Below, one piece after another: positions 34,171-45,589 of a stretch of DNA of 64,000 nucleotides; position 1 is the stretch's first letter, and the number at the start of each line of letters is the position of its first letter. This DNA comes from Mytilus trossulus. Its lineage: Eukaryota; Mollusca; Bivalvia; Mytilida; Mytilidae. A program made the position numbers and the translations under genes. Under the pieces are notes generated by a model that saw only the letters and a program-made list of their open reading frames with translations, ran no database searches and was not told the origin of the DNA. Where the stretch lies: positions 56,923,164 through 56,987,163 of the forward strand of contig NC_086373.1 in the NCBI RefSeq assembly GCF_036588685.1. Direction: 5' to 3'.

Positions 34171-34857
34171 TGAGAAATTTGATCTGAAACAGATTGTTAA
34201 TATAAAACCATTATTGACGTCAGTCTATTCATTTTGCAGATACGAATACACTCACTCTCGTTCAATGGAAAATCGGTCTTTGACCTTGTAATTTTCAAAG
34301 TACCGACCCGCCCCACTTATGAGAATGGGTAAAATGCCTTTGAACAATCAGTCTGACAACTCGCCTTATTTATGAAAAGAGTAAAAAATCCAGTTGAAAA
34401 ATGTCAGCCAATTCGCCCTACTTGCTTCCTTTTAATATGTTAAATTACTTCGAATCGGTATCTAGTCGTCATGGTGTAAAGGTATGTGTCGTGGGTTGAT
34501 ATGCTTAAAGTCTTGAGTTCAAATGCTAGCATAGACAGTTGGTTTATTTCTACCTAAATTTTGAAAGTGTGGTGTGTCTTTATGCAATAAATAAATTCTA
34601 AGATTAATTGTCGCTATGCATTGCATTGTGCATTGTCTTGTTAAAAACAGCCCATATTTGGGTAGCAGATTCATTCTACTTTTCAATAAATAACTAAAAG
34701 TATATATTTTAAGAGTATTGTAAAATTGCTATATTTTGGGGCCAAAAAGTTGTCTTACTGAACCTACTTCTTTGCTTTCGCAAATGTTTTGTTCTTCCCT
34801 GGCCATGATTCGAACTCATGCTACTGTACAATAGATATAATAAGCTATAATAGTTAT
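34171..34857. other. Intergenic DNA with possible tRNA-derived SINE relics
   Basis: A plus-strand segment near 34478-34540 (ATGGTGTAAAGGT ... GAGTTCAAATGC) and a minus-strand segment near 34795-34825 (GAGTTCGAATCATGG) resemble Pol III box B, with a weak box A for the first. No cloverleaf can be completed, so no tRNA is called. Confidence 0.3.
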
Positions 34858-35232
34858 CAAATGTACCAGGATTATAATTTAGTACGCCAGACGCGCGTTT
34901 CGTCTACATCAGACTCATCAGTGACGCTCATATCAAAATATGTATAAAGCTAAACAAGTACAAAGTTGTAGAGCATTGAGGATTCAAAATTCCAAAAAGT
35001 TGTGCCAAATACGGCTGAGGTAATCTATGCCTGAGATAAGAAAATCCTTTGTTTTTCGAAAAATTCAAAGTTTTGTAAACAGAAAATTTATAAAAATGAC
35101 CACATTATTGATATTCATGTTAACACCGAATTGTTTACTACTGGGTTGGTGATACCCTCGGGGACGAAACGTCCACCAGCAGTGGCATCGACCCAGTGGT
35201 GTAAATAGTTCAAATGTACCAGGATTATAAAA
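34858..35232 (-). repeat. Hammerhead retrozyme-like element (R1), about 353-bp monomer
   Basis: The sequence CAAATGTACCAGGATTATA occurs at both ends (34858 and 35211), 353 bp apart, as if a circular monomer were cut open with a short terminal repeat. The left part contains an intact hammerhead on the minus strand. The right part contains a GC-rich hairpin block (GGACGAAACGTCC) and the CACTGGGTCGATGCCACTGC block (minus strand) shared with other copies. Confidence 0.7.
34884..34927 (-). ncRNA. Hammerhead ribozyme, all core positions intact
   Basis: The minus strand reads GCGTCA (stem I), CTGATGA, GTCT-GATGT-AGAC (stem II and loop), GAAA, a minimal stem III ACGCGCGT, then C and TGGCGT (stem I return). 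The stem I strands pair over six positions with G-U wobbles, and the cleavage triplet is GTC. This is the standard hammerhead core in type I order. The tiny stem III suggests that it works best as a dimer, as in Penelope-like elements and retrozymes. Confidence 0.8.
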
Positions 35233-35819
35233 GGTTCCGAAAATGTTAAAACAGTTCTTACAATTTTTTTTTTAATCTAGGCGATAAAGCTGCAGAACTC
35301 ACTACCAAAAAAGGAATATATATCTCACTGCTGCTACATCAATGTCACAGACTCAACACAAATGAAAAGACTTGTACATCATTGTCAATAATAAGCCACT
35401 TTAAACCAAATCACACTAAAGTTATATGGAAACGGGGGTATCGAACTAAGCGACACAGCAACAATAATATAAAATATGAATTATCTGGATTTGTTTGTCG
35501 TGTATGTTAATTTGAATATATACAATTACCGATCTTTTATTTTTATAAATTGTATTCTCTCAAAAAAACATCGCACTAATTAAAAAAAATTTTTTTGAAT
35601 ATCTTTTTCACAGGTGACAACAGTTATGTTTCAGTTGTCGTAACCCCAGCTCTGTCATCTTTTTCTCGAATGTAACACTAGGGGAACAACACAATTAGCA
35701 GAGAGTCTTCTTACCCTTCCGAATCACGCAAGATCACTGCAAAGGATTTATTTTACACAGTAATACCAACATATTGAGTTCAGTCTATTGAGACTTGTTA
35801 TTATTAACATTTTTTTCTT
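35233..35819. other. Intergenic DNA with an R5 fragment at 35630-35780
   Basis: The R5 part contains GTCGTAACCCCAGCTCTGTC, CTCGAATGTAACACTA, CTTCTTACCCTTCCGAATCA and CAAGATCACTGC. The remainder is AT-rich DNA without features. Confidence 0.45.
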
Positions 35820-36120
35820 ATGTTGTGCTATTACACTACAGTCCAATGTTACGTTAGGGTTTAGCGCTCACAAACACGTTAAACACCGACACGTGCGCTT
35901 TTTGTATGTGTCTACCCCAAGTAAGTTAGGAGCCTGAAGATCAATTGTTGTCATTGTCTCATGTGTGTCATATTTGTTTTTCGAAAATTGTTTAGTTTTA
36001 AATTAGTCTGTTAGTTTGCTTGTTTGAATTGATTCAAATTTTCACGAGGTGGCCTTTTGTAGCCTTTTATGACTACACGGTGCGTTGAAAGCTGTACGGC
36101 TGCCTACGATTGCTTACATC
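35820..36120 (+). repeat. Penelope-tail repeat R2, diverged
   Basis: It retains TTATGTTGTGCTATTACACT, CCCAAGTAAGTTAGGAGCCTG, GTCTGTTAGTTTGCTTGTTTG and GGTGGCCTTTTGTAGCCTTT in the order of 59095-59360, but is heavily diverged. Confidence 0.5.
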
Positions 36121-36178
36121 CATTGCATTCTAACTCAGGTGGAAATCACACCAAATTTAACTTAATTTCAATTTTTTA

Positions 36179-36490
36179 ATGTGTTTTAAATTCGACTTAC
36201 ACAGTCATCTTAGTACCAGACTCTATGACAAACGAAACGATTTTAATTTTGAAATTATAAATTTCCCCCACCTTAGCAGCATTATACCAACTTCACTTGC
36301 ATATGCGATATATATTTCCCAACTTATTCGATATTCAAGAGATTGTAGCTCCTACTCTGACTTTATAAAACGACATCAGTGTCTGAGTAGAAATTTGATG
36401 AATCAGGTGTCAAAGAAAGTCTCGTCCTTTTTCTAAAAAAAAAAGTTAATCGGAAGGTACCAAGACCTTGTTGAAAAATATTCATTTGTC
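36179..36490 (+). pseudogene. Penelope-like reverse transcriptase C-terminal fragment (second family)
   Basis: The open part (36179-36436) reads LSTRLYDKRNDFNFEIINFP, YAIYISQLIRYSRDCSSYSD and FIKRHQCLSRNLMNQ. These align block by block with LHTKIYDKRDDFSFPIVNFP and VYISQLVRYARVCCDVFDFN of the copy at 58250-58420, but they clearly belong to a different family. After a stop and frameshift the shifted frame continues GRYQDLVEKYS to 36490. Everything upstream of the C-terminal region, including the catalytic motif, is missing, as expected for 5' truncation. Confidence 0.7.
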
Positions 36491-37380
36491 TTTGTTTTAT
36501 TTTTAATAATACTTTTTACTGTTTGAATGTTTTATGTGATATCAATTTAATGTGACTCGGTACTTAAACATCCCGTCAATGTGTTTGTATAATCTTTCTT
36601 TTCTTTGGCTGCTGTGTTTTGTATATGTGACTTTTTGTGTTTCTTTGGTTCTTATAACGTGACTCTGTACTTTAAAAGATCCCGTCAATATGATATTGTT
36701 CTATTATATGTTATTATGATATATTTCTATTCTGAATTAGAAAATACGTTGAACCAAAAACGTCAAAATTATTCAATCGCGTAATGGAATGAACTATTTG
36801 TGGATTCTTAATTCTATAGAATTTTTGAACTACTAGTATTTTAAATCTCGCGTTCTTTTTCTGAATTAATTATAACATACTTTGATTTTTTAACCCTGTA
36901 TACTAACAGTGCCCACCAATATGAATTTTTAAATTGTTTGTATATAAATTGAACGACTTTATATGAAGTATGGAAATTTCGGACGTCAGACACAAGAATC
37001 AACGAATGTGGTTGTAGATAGATGTGTTTTGTGTTCTGTTAAATTGTTCCTTTTAAAATTGCTACTCGATGATGACTACTGTACCCATATTTTGATTATT
37101 TTATTTATTATGTCTGTTCAGTTCACGTATCATTGTAAATATAACGAAATTTGATGAGACTGTCATCAAAGTGGAATAGTATAGCGCTTTAAAACCAAGT
37201 TTAGTCCACCATTTTTTACATTTGATAATGCATGTATCCAGTCAGGAATATGACAGTTCTCGTCCATTCTTTTTGTATGTGTTTTGTCATTTGACTTTGC
37301 CATGTGATTATGGACTTTCCGATTGAGTTCAGTGTTTTTGTGATTTTATACTGTATCATTGTTTATGTTTTGTATGCATA
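36491..37380 (+). repeat. 3' tail of the second Penelope-like family (R4 sense)
   Basis: The span follows the RT fragment directly and includes two related segments with GTGACTC(G/T)GTACTT and ATCCCGTCAAT. From 36960 to 37345 it matches 61070-61450 closely (AGATAGATG, TTAAATTGTTCC, TGATTATGGACTTTCCGATT). The same sequence occurs as isolated copies elsewhere (R4), which explains R4 as the tail of this element. An open frame at 36963-37154 lies in this tail and is not a gene. Confidence 0.6.
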
Positions 37381-37993
37381 CCGCTGGCCCCTAATTTTGG
37401 AATCCCAAACAAATGTCCTTGATCCGCTATGGAAAATTTAACTTGTATTAGATGAGTCCAATTTCAAATCCTAATCTAAATTAGACTCAAATTCGACTCT
37501 AACTCGAGATATAGACAAATTAAGTATTGTAATTCGAACTTTACCTCAACTTGACACAAACTCGAAGTTTATCCCGAAACGCAATGCTAATTAGAACTTA
37601 AATTATAATAATGGATTGAATTCTAATTTGAAACGAATACTAACTCAACCATTAACTCGAACAGTAACCATAATTTTAGTTTTAACACTTTACTCGATGG
37701 ATGGCCACATTCAATAAAGGCATATTAACTGTGGAAATCCATCTAGAAATATATATTAGTTTTCCAATTTGGTCACGTGGTTTTATTTCATCAAGTAATG
37801 TGATAACCACATTAAAGAGAGGCCGGACCATATCACATACTAGAAAAAAACACATCATAGAGTGTAAAATCGACAATTTTTTAAACATCAATACATAATG
37901 TTAAAGCCATATAAAGAATTGACAAATCATCATTACAACATACAAAACCACATCATGTAATGAAACAAATACATTACGTTAAAAGTTATCATC
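37381..37993. other. Intergenic DNA with a degenerate TAACTCGAA-type repeat at 37440-37680
   Basis: Between 37440 and 37680 short variants of AACTCGAA, ATTCGAACTT and TAACTCAACC recur irregularly, suggesting an old simple-sequence array. Frames on both strands at 37682-37898 overlap each other and are not recognised. Confidence 0.4.
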
Positions 37994-38014
37994 GGTACCA
38001 GGATTATAATTAAT

Positions 38015-38058
38015 ACGCCCGACGAACGTTTCGTCTACATAAGACTCATCATTGACGA
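38015..38058 (-). ncRNA. Hammerhead ribozyme relic, core C mutated
   Basis: GAAA, stem II (GTCTTATGTAGAC) and GTC are intact, but the core reads ATGATGA. The essential first C of CTGATGA is replaced by A, so cleavage is not expected. Confidence 0.6.
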
Positions 38059-38252
38059 TATAAAGACATATTAAGCCAAACAAGTACAAAGTTAAAAATG
38101 ACCATATGATTGATATTAATGTCAACATCAAAGTGCTGACTACTGGGTTAGTGATACTCCATGGGACGAAACGTTTCCAGCAGTGGCATCGACCCAGTGA
38201 TGTAAAAAATTATAATACATTGTACAGGTAGGTACCCGGAGTATAATTTAAT

Positions 38253-38296
38253 ACGTCAGACGCGCGTTACATCTACATCATACTCATCAGTGACGC
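38253..38296 (-). ncRNA. Hammerhead ribozyme relic, GAAA and stem II mutated
   Basis: CTGATGA and the GTC cleavage triplet are intact and stem I pairs (GCGTCA/TGACGT). Stem II reads GTATGATGTAGAT and the following GAAA is GTAA, so it is probably inactive. Confidence 0.6.
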
Positions 38297-38459
38297 TCAT
38301 ATTAAAAACGGTTATAAAGCCTAACAAGTACAAAGTTGAAGAGCATTGATGACCCAAAATTCTCCAAAGTTGTGCCAAACACGGTTGAGGCAATCTTTTC
38401 CTGGGATAAGAAAAATCTAAGTTTTTCCAAAAAATCAAAGTTTAGAAAGCAGGAAATTT

Positions 38460-39363
38460 ATAACTAGAGGCTCACCTTGGTCTATGTGAATATCAAACAA
38501 AGGACGCAGATGGATTCATGACCAAATTGTGTTTAGGTTATGGTGATGTGTTGGTAGATCTTACTTTACTGAACATTTTTGCTGCTTACAATTATTTCTA
38601 TTTGTAATGAACTTGGCCCAGTAATTTTAGTGGAAAATGTTAGTAAAAAATTACAAATTTTATGAAAATTGTTATTACTTTAGTAATTGACTATAAAGGA
38701 CAATTACTCCTTATTTTGCTGTACATTATTGCTGTTTACAGTTTACCTCTATCTATAATAATATTCAAGATAATAACAAAAAACGTCAAAATTTTCTTAA
38801 AATAACCATTTCAGGGGCAGCAACCTAACAACAGGTTGTCCGATCCATCTAAAAATTTTAGGACAGATAGATCTTCACCTGATAAACAATTTAAAAGTGG
38901 TTAGATTTGCTCTTAATGCATTGTTTTTTAGTAATAAGCCAAAAACTACATTTTACCCCTATGTTTTATTTTAAGCCGTCGCAATCATCTTGGTTGGTTG
39001 GCCGGGTCACCCTTCACATTTTTATGCTAGATACCTCAAAAATGCTTGTGGCCAAGTTTTGATTAATTTAACCTAGTAGTTTCAGAGGAGAAGATTTTTG
39101 TAAAAGATTACCGAGATTTACGAAAATTGGTTAAAAATTGACTATAAAGGTCAATACCTCCTAAAGGGATCAATTGACCATTTTTGTCATGTTGACTTAT
39201 TTGTAAATCTTATTTTGCTGAACATTATTGCTGTTTACAGTTTATCTCTATCTATAATGATATTCAAGATAATAACCAAAAACAGCAAAATTTCCATAAA
39301 ACTGCCAATTCAGGGGCAGCATCCCAACAACGGGTTGTCCAATTCATCTGAAAATTTCAGTGC
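38460..39363 (+). repeat. Internally duplicated interspersed repeat (R7), ~494-bp period
   Basis: Two diverged units share ATTATTGCTGTTTACAGTTT, CTCTATCTATAAT, ATATTCAAGATAATAAC, CAGGGGCAGCA and ACAACGGGTTGTCC-type blocks (for example 38722 and 39216). The second unit is cut off by the MITE at 39364. No coding potential is recognised. Confidence 0.65.
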
Positions 39364-39571
39364 AGATTCTTGCACAACACAGTTTGAAATCCAAAACTGT
39401 GTTTCAGATTTTTCTTATTGTATTTCACTCTCTCATTAATCTTGAATGAAGTTTGTAACATCAATTCATAAGAGACCACTACATTCAATTGCGTATAACA
39501 TCTTGTTCTATTGATGTTTTTGGAAATCTGAGACACAGCTTTTAAGATCAAGCTGTGTTGTACAAGAATCT
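39364..39571. mobile_element. 208-bp MITE with ~50-bp inverted arms
   Basis: The left arm AGATTCTTGCACAACACAG... and right arm ...CTGTGTTGTACAAGAATCT are inverted repeats of about 50 bp at roughly 80% identity, including an inner CTGTGT(T/C)TCAGATTT pair. It interrupts repeat R7. The target duplication is not clear. Confidence 0.7.
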
Positions 39572-40589
39572 ATGAAATATTTTGGAATGCTAAGAAAGAC
39601 AAAGACGCTAAATTATTTCAAGTGTGGACATCACAATATAGCAACTAATTACATAATAATTAATTATGTAATAATTATGTCATAATGAAATTATTACAAT
39701 TTGAAAGATTAATCCTTCTTCTTTCTTTTGGTACCTCATTTATAAAATATAAAGAAGGATAAAATGAATTACATCCGTTTAAAGTGGTCTGATTGGGAGA
39801 GAAAAAATCTTTGTATTGTGCTACCTTAAAACATATCTTTACAAACCTTTGCAAATCCCTATTTGAGTTAATCATTATGCGGCTAGAATAAGGCTTCTTG
39901 CTTATAATTTCTATACATACTTGTACTTAAAAAATAAATCTGAAGATGCCTTGTATCATGTTGTATTGTAAATGAAAGATGATATTCTGGTGCCTGATAG
40001 TTTAACGAAAACGTTGTATAAAATGTTTGCTTTCTCTTACAAATTAATTGTGCAATTATATTTACCAATGCGTTGTTGAACATAATGACATGGTTGTTTA
40101 AAATCACTTACAATACTTTCTTTTTCGGAAAAAGCTTTAAATGTAACAAATCATTAGCAAAATAGTTGAAATACAACGGATCAGCGTTAACTCATAAAAT
40201 ATAAACGTTCGCCATGGCCATCCTGGCTAGTGGTTTCCTTTTCAACAGTTAACGCGTATTCCATATATCTATAATACACTTAGCTCTATTTCAATATTAC
40301 GTTTTAATCAATGATTAAAGCTAATTAAAACAAAAGGTAGGTTTATGGTTGGTGTAACCCGTAGTTTGAGATCAAAGACACTAATAAAATCTGAATCGTT
40401 TCAGAATGAACACTTAATGCTAAGTTTTGTCGCTGCATTGCAAAATGGATGGATCAGACCGATAAAGCATTATTTGACATGAGGGTATGCTGACACAGAT
40501 AAATATATCAGATCAAGAAAGTACACTGATTTCTCTCAGGTCACAACTTCATCAAACTTTGATATTTACTTCTGAGGCATTTATATCAG
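39572..40589. other. Intergenic DNA, nothing recognised
   Basis: A near-palindromic AT-rich segment (ATTACATAATAATTAATTAT at 39648) is the only structure noted. Confidence 0.35.
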
Positions 40590-40690
40590 TTGATGTGTTT
40601 CCCTCGGTTTAGTTTGTAACCCGGATTTGTTTTTGTCTCAATCGATTAATGACTTTCGAAGAGCGGTTTACTACTGTTGCCTTTACCCTG
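40590..40690 (+). repeat. Interspersed repeat R3
   Basis: It contains GTTTGTAACCCGGATTTG, ATGACTTTCGAAGAGCGG and TTTACTACTGTTGCCTTTA, matching 2735-2880. Confidence 0.6.
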
Positions 40691-41669
40691 AACACTGAAT
40701 GCTTTTACTTTTACTTTTTTATTTATGCCTTGTTATCTCATAAACGTTTACCTTACTTGTCATTTCTTTATGTTTATTTCTTTGCTTTTCTTATAAATTC
40801 CACATGTGTCAAAAAGTTTGTTACCTTTTCTCTCATTGGTCAGAAATTGTTTCTCATATCGCATATTTATATAAACAATTATTATATGCGGTAAATCAAT
40901 CATGTGAAATCATTCAACATTGTTTGTATCAGTATTTATATGATAGATATCAACGCATAGTTGAGTCTGTCCATGAAAAGCATCGTCAAACGTCAATTGT
41001 TATAATTTGCATAGTAATATCTACAAAATGGAACGTCTAATGTAGATAATATTATGGTTATAGGTATTTGTTAATTTATGATTATTATCTTTCATTGCAC
41101 AGTGATCAAATATGATATATAAATCTTTTGTCTAAGACATGTGTTTCGAATAATTATGACAAGGTGCTGTTTGAATATTTATTGTTTGTTTAAAATGCTT
41201 TTTCAAACAGCAAACGAAACATATATACTTTATGGTTCAATTACTTATAATTTTAAAGCATAAAATATTTTATAAAAGAATGTGATTATTACAATTTTGC
41301 AATTTTAAAAGGCAACAGAAAAAAAACAGAATATCTTTTATAGTGAGTGTAGGAACATGTAAATGACAATTTGTGAAAACATATAAAAGTTTTAAAATGT
41401 TATAATCCTGCGTTGCTAAATATTTCGACCCTATCTTTTATTGAGCAATCATGACATACATAGAACCCTAAAAATAATTTGAATCAAAAGGGCAGTTTTT
41501 ATAAGGAATCGACCGTTCAGCTTTCTTAGAAGTGGATTAAAAATAATAATAAAAAAAAAAATTAGTTTTCAATTATACAAAGAATCAAGATGTTTTTTTT
41601 TTTTTAAATAATTGTAAATTTATTTTATTCCCTAATGACAAATTATTGATTTCTTTTTTGATTTCTTTT
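40691..41669. other. AT-rich intergenic DNA, nothing recognised
   Basis: Two overlapping frames at 40649-41040 begin in repeat R3 or lack domains; neither is called. Confidence 0.35.
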
Positions 41670-42060
41670 TTTTCTCAGTGATTTTGGAAAATGTCTTTGA
41701 AATAAAATATGACACCCCACCCAGCCTTTTTTCAAAATATGAGTTGCGTTTAACTGGTATAAGGGTTAACAGAGACATGATCAATTCAATTCAAATTAAC
41801 AAACATTTACATTACACTAAATATAGTTTGGCAAAACTTTGGGGAATGTTCGGTCCTCAATGTTCTTTTAATTCGTACTTTGATTGAAATTGTCTTCTTT
41901 GATTCGATCATCTGGCGTATAAAATGCATTATGGTATCTATAAAGATATATTTATAACCTCTCGGTCGATGGCTCTTCTCAACAGCAAAGTAGTCAGCAC
42001 TTATGTGTGGATACGCATTGTCATTGATTTGTCCATGAATATAAATAACCTTTTCATAAA
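41670..42060 (+). repeat. Diverged R1 hammerhead-type repeat
   Basis: The order TTTGGCAAAACTTTGGGGAA, CGGTCCTCAATGTTCTTTTA, CATCTGGCGTATAAAATGCA, GTCGATGGC and AGTAGTCAGCACTTATGTG follows the R1 consensus in sense orientation. The ribozyme itself is lost. The 69-codon frame at 41678-41887 is part of this repeat. Confidence 0.5.
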
Positions 42061-43316
42061 GTTAGAAGAAATGAGCAGAATCATGTTAGACTAAAAGATT
42101 TTTAGAGAGATTCTTGTATTTAGAAATGAATAGAGTGTTTTCATTTGTTTACAGATAAGAGGAAATGTGTGATACGCTTTGAAATTTTGGTTATAATTTT
42201 TGTTGTTGAAATGGATAAGTTATTGGAGAAAGGAAAATAATTATAAAAATTTAGCAGCAAACATTTTGAAACTGAATAACATAGATAACCAAAATGTTCA
42301 TCATTCGAAAAACATTATTGATTTTCATATTGTTGGGACTTACAGATTGCATACGACAATTGAATGTTCTACACTTTAAAATTCGTTTTCTACTGAAGTC
42401 GAATTTTCTAATACAATTACCCCGGTCGCTAAGCCAATCTAGGATCTAAGACAGCTAATGGTAACAACTATTATGTTCTTCTTTTATTTACTTACATTTC
42501 GTAAGATATTGATAAACCAAGTAAGGATACTAAGTTCTTGGTTCTGAGAAAACAAAACCGCTGCAATTGTTCACCATTTACAAAATCTGAAAATGAATGG
42601 GAGTGATAATGTTGCTTCAATATCATTATTATTCAAAAGGAAAATATGACAAACCAATACTCTTTGTCTTTAGACAAAGTGTCAAGCAAACTATGCCATG
42701 TCTCCAGACATGCACCAGTTTTGTGCGGCTACGCATTCAATTTATGTTTTTGATCAATTGTACAAGTTAATGTTTACACACATATATGTGATCTTGAGTG
42801 CAAACATTATACAAATATACGGTAAATATTATGATACTTTCAAAAAGACAGTCGAAACATTAGTCAGCGAGTATGGTTTGTAGTTTTTAGCATATTTTTA
42901 TCGTCGTTATTAGTCATTTCTACAGATTTCAACTCTTCTTGACGCCACATTGTTACTTTTAAAACATTTAAACTATTTCAATCTGTAATTGTATTCAATA
43001 AACGAAATTTAGATGTTTATATATTACATCCCCAACGTTTTTTTCTCTCTCAAAAAATCAAATCAATATCTAACATTGTAAATTGTGGGTCTTCGTTATT
43101 CTTTTACAGTGACTTTACTTGACCAATTGCCATTCTGTCGAAATTCTTACCAAATTACAATTCGTTTTATAAAATCGAATTGTTCAACTGGTCAGAAATT
43201 TAAACAAACTGCTGTAGAAAACCACAGCCAAGTCTTGAAAGTGCAAGGTGATAAAATAAAACATACTTACAATCCTATAAGACTTTAACTTCATTTTAAT
43301 GATGTTGGTTCAAAAT
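42061..43316. other. Intergenic DNA, nothing recognised
   Basis: No domain-bearing frame, RNA or element boundary was found. Confidence 0.35.
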
Positions 43317-44034
43317 TAGTCTATCAGTTTGTATAGGAATTTATTACATATTTTGTACTGATATGTACGTTTTGTCATGGCCAATAATAGCCGGAAGTCA
43401 AGGTTGGTTATCAGCCCTATTTGTTTTCTCCTGCTTGAAAATATGTGATAAATAGATTGTAACATGTCATTTTTCATATGGTCCATGGTATCAGCCCACG
43501 ACCCATATCAAGCCCTCTGGCTTCATATGTAAGATAGGGCTAATACCACGGCCATCAGGAAATTGCCATGTAATAATCTATAAATATTATAGCTATTACC
43601 ATGCTTAAGGTGAACTTGTTATTTTGAATTGCTGTAAAAATGTCTAAACTAAGTTTTCATATAGTTTTTCTTTCGAAAAGTCTTCTATATTCATAAGAAT
43701 CAGACATTATGTGAATTAAAACATATCATATTCAAGAAAACATGTGTTAAATTGAAATATGTTTGAAGTCAGTTTACATGGGGAGACAATCATTTTTTCT
43801 TTCACAAAGTCTTTATTAAAAAGCAAAAATAGCAAATTGTTATTTTACACATATTTTACTGAATTCATGATGTTTTATTTAAAATGATATCTGGTTTTTA
43901 TGAATATAGAATACTTTTAGAAAGAGAAACTAAAAGAAATCTCAGTTTGGATATTTTTTTATAGCAAATAATAATAATATGTTCACCTTAATCATGGTAA
44001 TGACTATAATTTACCTATACAAACTGATAGACTA
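43317..44034. mobile_element. TIR element with a second insertion in its left arm
   Basis: The ends TAGTCTATCAGTTTGTATAG and its exact reverse complement (44013-44034) define the element. TA at each end may be the target duplication. The right arm continues inward to GGTGAAC. The left arm is the same, except that about 240 bp (roughly 43341-43580) is inserted between GGAATTTA and CTATTACCATG. That insert contains GGTATCAGCCCACGACCC and TAGGGCTAATACCACGG, themselves in partial inverted arrangement. So this is a nested pair of elements. Confidence 0.7.
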
Positions 44035-45029
44035 ATATAAATCTGTTAAAAAAAATAATTTTGCTTTCGTGACTTTTTTTGAGATTTTTTTTTTACAAAA
44101 GTTACATAAAACGACAATTCTAAAAACAGAAGTTTCAACTAATGATGCCAACCTCTCATTTACAGGTAAAGGCAATGTTTGCAATCAATTTGTTTTTAAA
44201 AATCATACAGTTTCTTCGTTTATTTGTTAAGCAAAGTTCGGCCCCACGAGAAATCGTTAAAATGTATACATTATCAACTGATTTACCATAGACAGTATGT
44301 GTAATGTGATATTCAAAAGCGATAACAGTCTTAAAACTAGTCCGATATAGGTTCCAAATTTAATGTGTATTGTTTTCATATCTAAAGCATTGATTTGAGA
44401 AAAGAAAAATGTTTGTTTTGCATGTTTGAGATTTCAAAAAACACTTTTCATCCCAAAAATTTGAACAAAAACAATTAGTTACAACATGAACATAACTTGA
44501 TTAGCATATTAAATATTTTAAAACAAATTTGAAATTTTATTTAGAACTTCGAAAATTATGTGTCGATTTTTATTCACCATCCCGCAAAACAAATTTGCAC
44601 CCTATGATCGTTAACACGGAATTTAGTTATTTCCGACAAGTTTTGATTTCCATTATCACATGTGCATACATTGTAAATGAAAGCTTTTAAAAAAGTGTAT
44701 CTTATTTTGTTTTATATTTAATACTTGTCGATCAATTTTATTTCAAATTCGTGTATCGTTTCTTCTGTTGACTAGTTTATGTTTTATTCAATCACCTTGC
44801 ACTTCACATTTTTACTGAACAATTTGTTCAATATTCTGAGCAGTTATACAATTTGGTTTAATAAAACAAATTGCAATATGGTCAAAATTTCGAATGAGTA
44901 GCAATTGGTAGAGAGCAACACTAACAGTCAAGTCACTGTAAGCTGTTTTGAGTACTGTTTTGATTAATTGTAGGTATTGGTTGTTATTCTGTGTTTAACA
45001 TGTCAAAATGTACTATTATTTTGTTTAGT
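44035..45029. other. AT-rich intergenic DNA, nothing recognised
   Basis: Only short frames and homopolymer runs occur. Confidence 0.35.
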
Positions 45030-45240
45030 TATGAATTTATATGTCTTTGGTGTTCTTGCGTGTATTTGTACTATATTCCAGTCATGTAATGTTGTCATTT
45101 TAACGGTTTATTAAACATTGCCAGATTCTTTCCTCTTATAATTGATGCGCTTCTCTCTGTTTGATTTTGTAACACGGATTTGTTTTCTCTTAATCTATTT
45201 TATGACTTTTTTAACAGCGGTATACTACTGTTGTCTTTAC
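45030..45240 (+). repeat. Interspersed repeat R3
   Basis: It contains GTCATGTAATGTTGTCATTT, ATTAAACATTGCC, TTTTGTAACACGGATTTG and AACAGCGGTATACTACTG. Confidence 0.6.
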
Positions 45241-45589
45241 GTACGACATAGATATAGTCCAGGATGTTACTAATATCATTTATGCAATAATGATAAACTA
45301 AATTAAACACTTCTGGTATGTTCATTACATAGAAAATATCATGAAAGTAAAGAGTATTTTATATATGTTTTTAACACATGTATCAATAAAAACATGTTAT
45401 ATCGCACGACATACATCATTCATGTGCGGTTAAGTTTTTTTTGTTTTACTTCAATAGAGTTACTATACAAACAAATATTTGTGATCTGGATGTGCAGAAA
45501 TTTACAAAGTCATAAAAGTTAGAGGTTACATGAAAACTAGTTATAAAAGTTAAATCAATTTTTTCTACATAAGACATTATCTTTTCCAA

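Larger units (their letters stand above)
37994..38465 (-). repeat. Tandem retrozyme-like dimer (R1), two units with 237-bp spacing
   Basis: Unit 1 starts GGTACCAGGATTATAAT at 37994 and unit 2 starts GGTACCCGGAGTATAAT at 38231. Each begins with a hammerhead on the minus strand. Unit 1 carries the GGGACGAAACGTTTCCAGC block and lacks about 110 bp that other copies have. Two ribozymes bounding one monomer is the retrozyme layout. Confidence 0.7.

Noticed and set aside
34478..34825. tRNA genes or intact SINE
   Set aside because: Box B-like sequences occur on both strands, but no acceptor or anticodon stems can be formed; at best decayed tRNA-derived pieces.
35140..35215. Another hammerhead (TGGTGATACCC ... 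GACGAAACGTCC) on the plus strand
   Set aside because: The core would be TTGGTGA rather than CTGANGA, and the GGACGAAACGTCC block is better explained as a simple hairpin; recurrence at 38140-38205 with substitutions does not restore the core.
41678..41887. 69-codon frame as a gene
   Set aside because: It coincides with the conserved stretch of a diverged R1 repeat.
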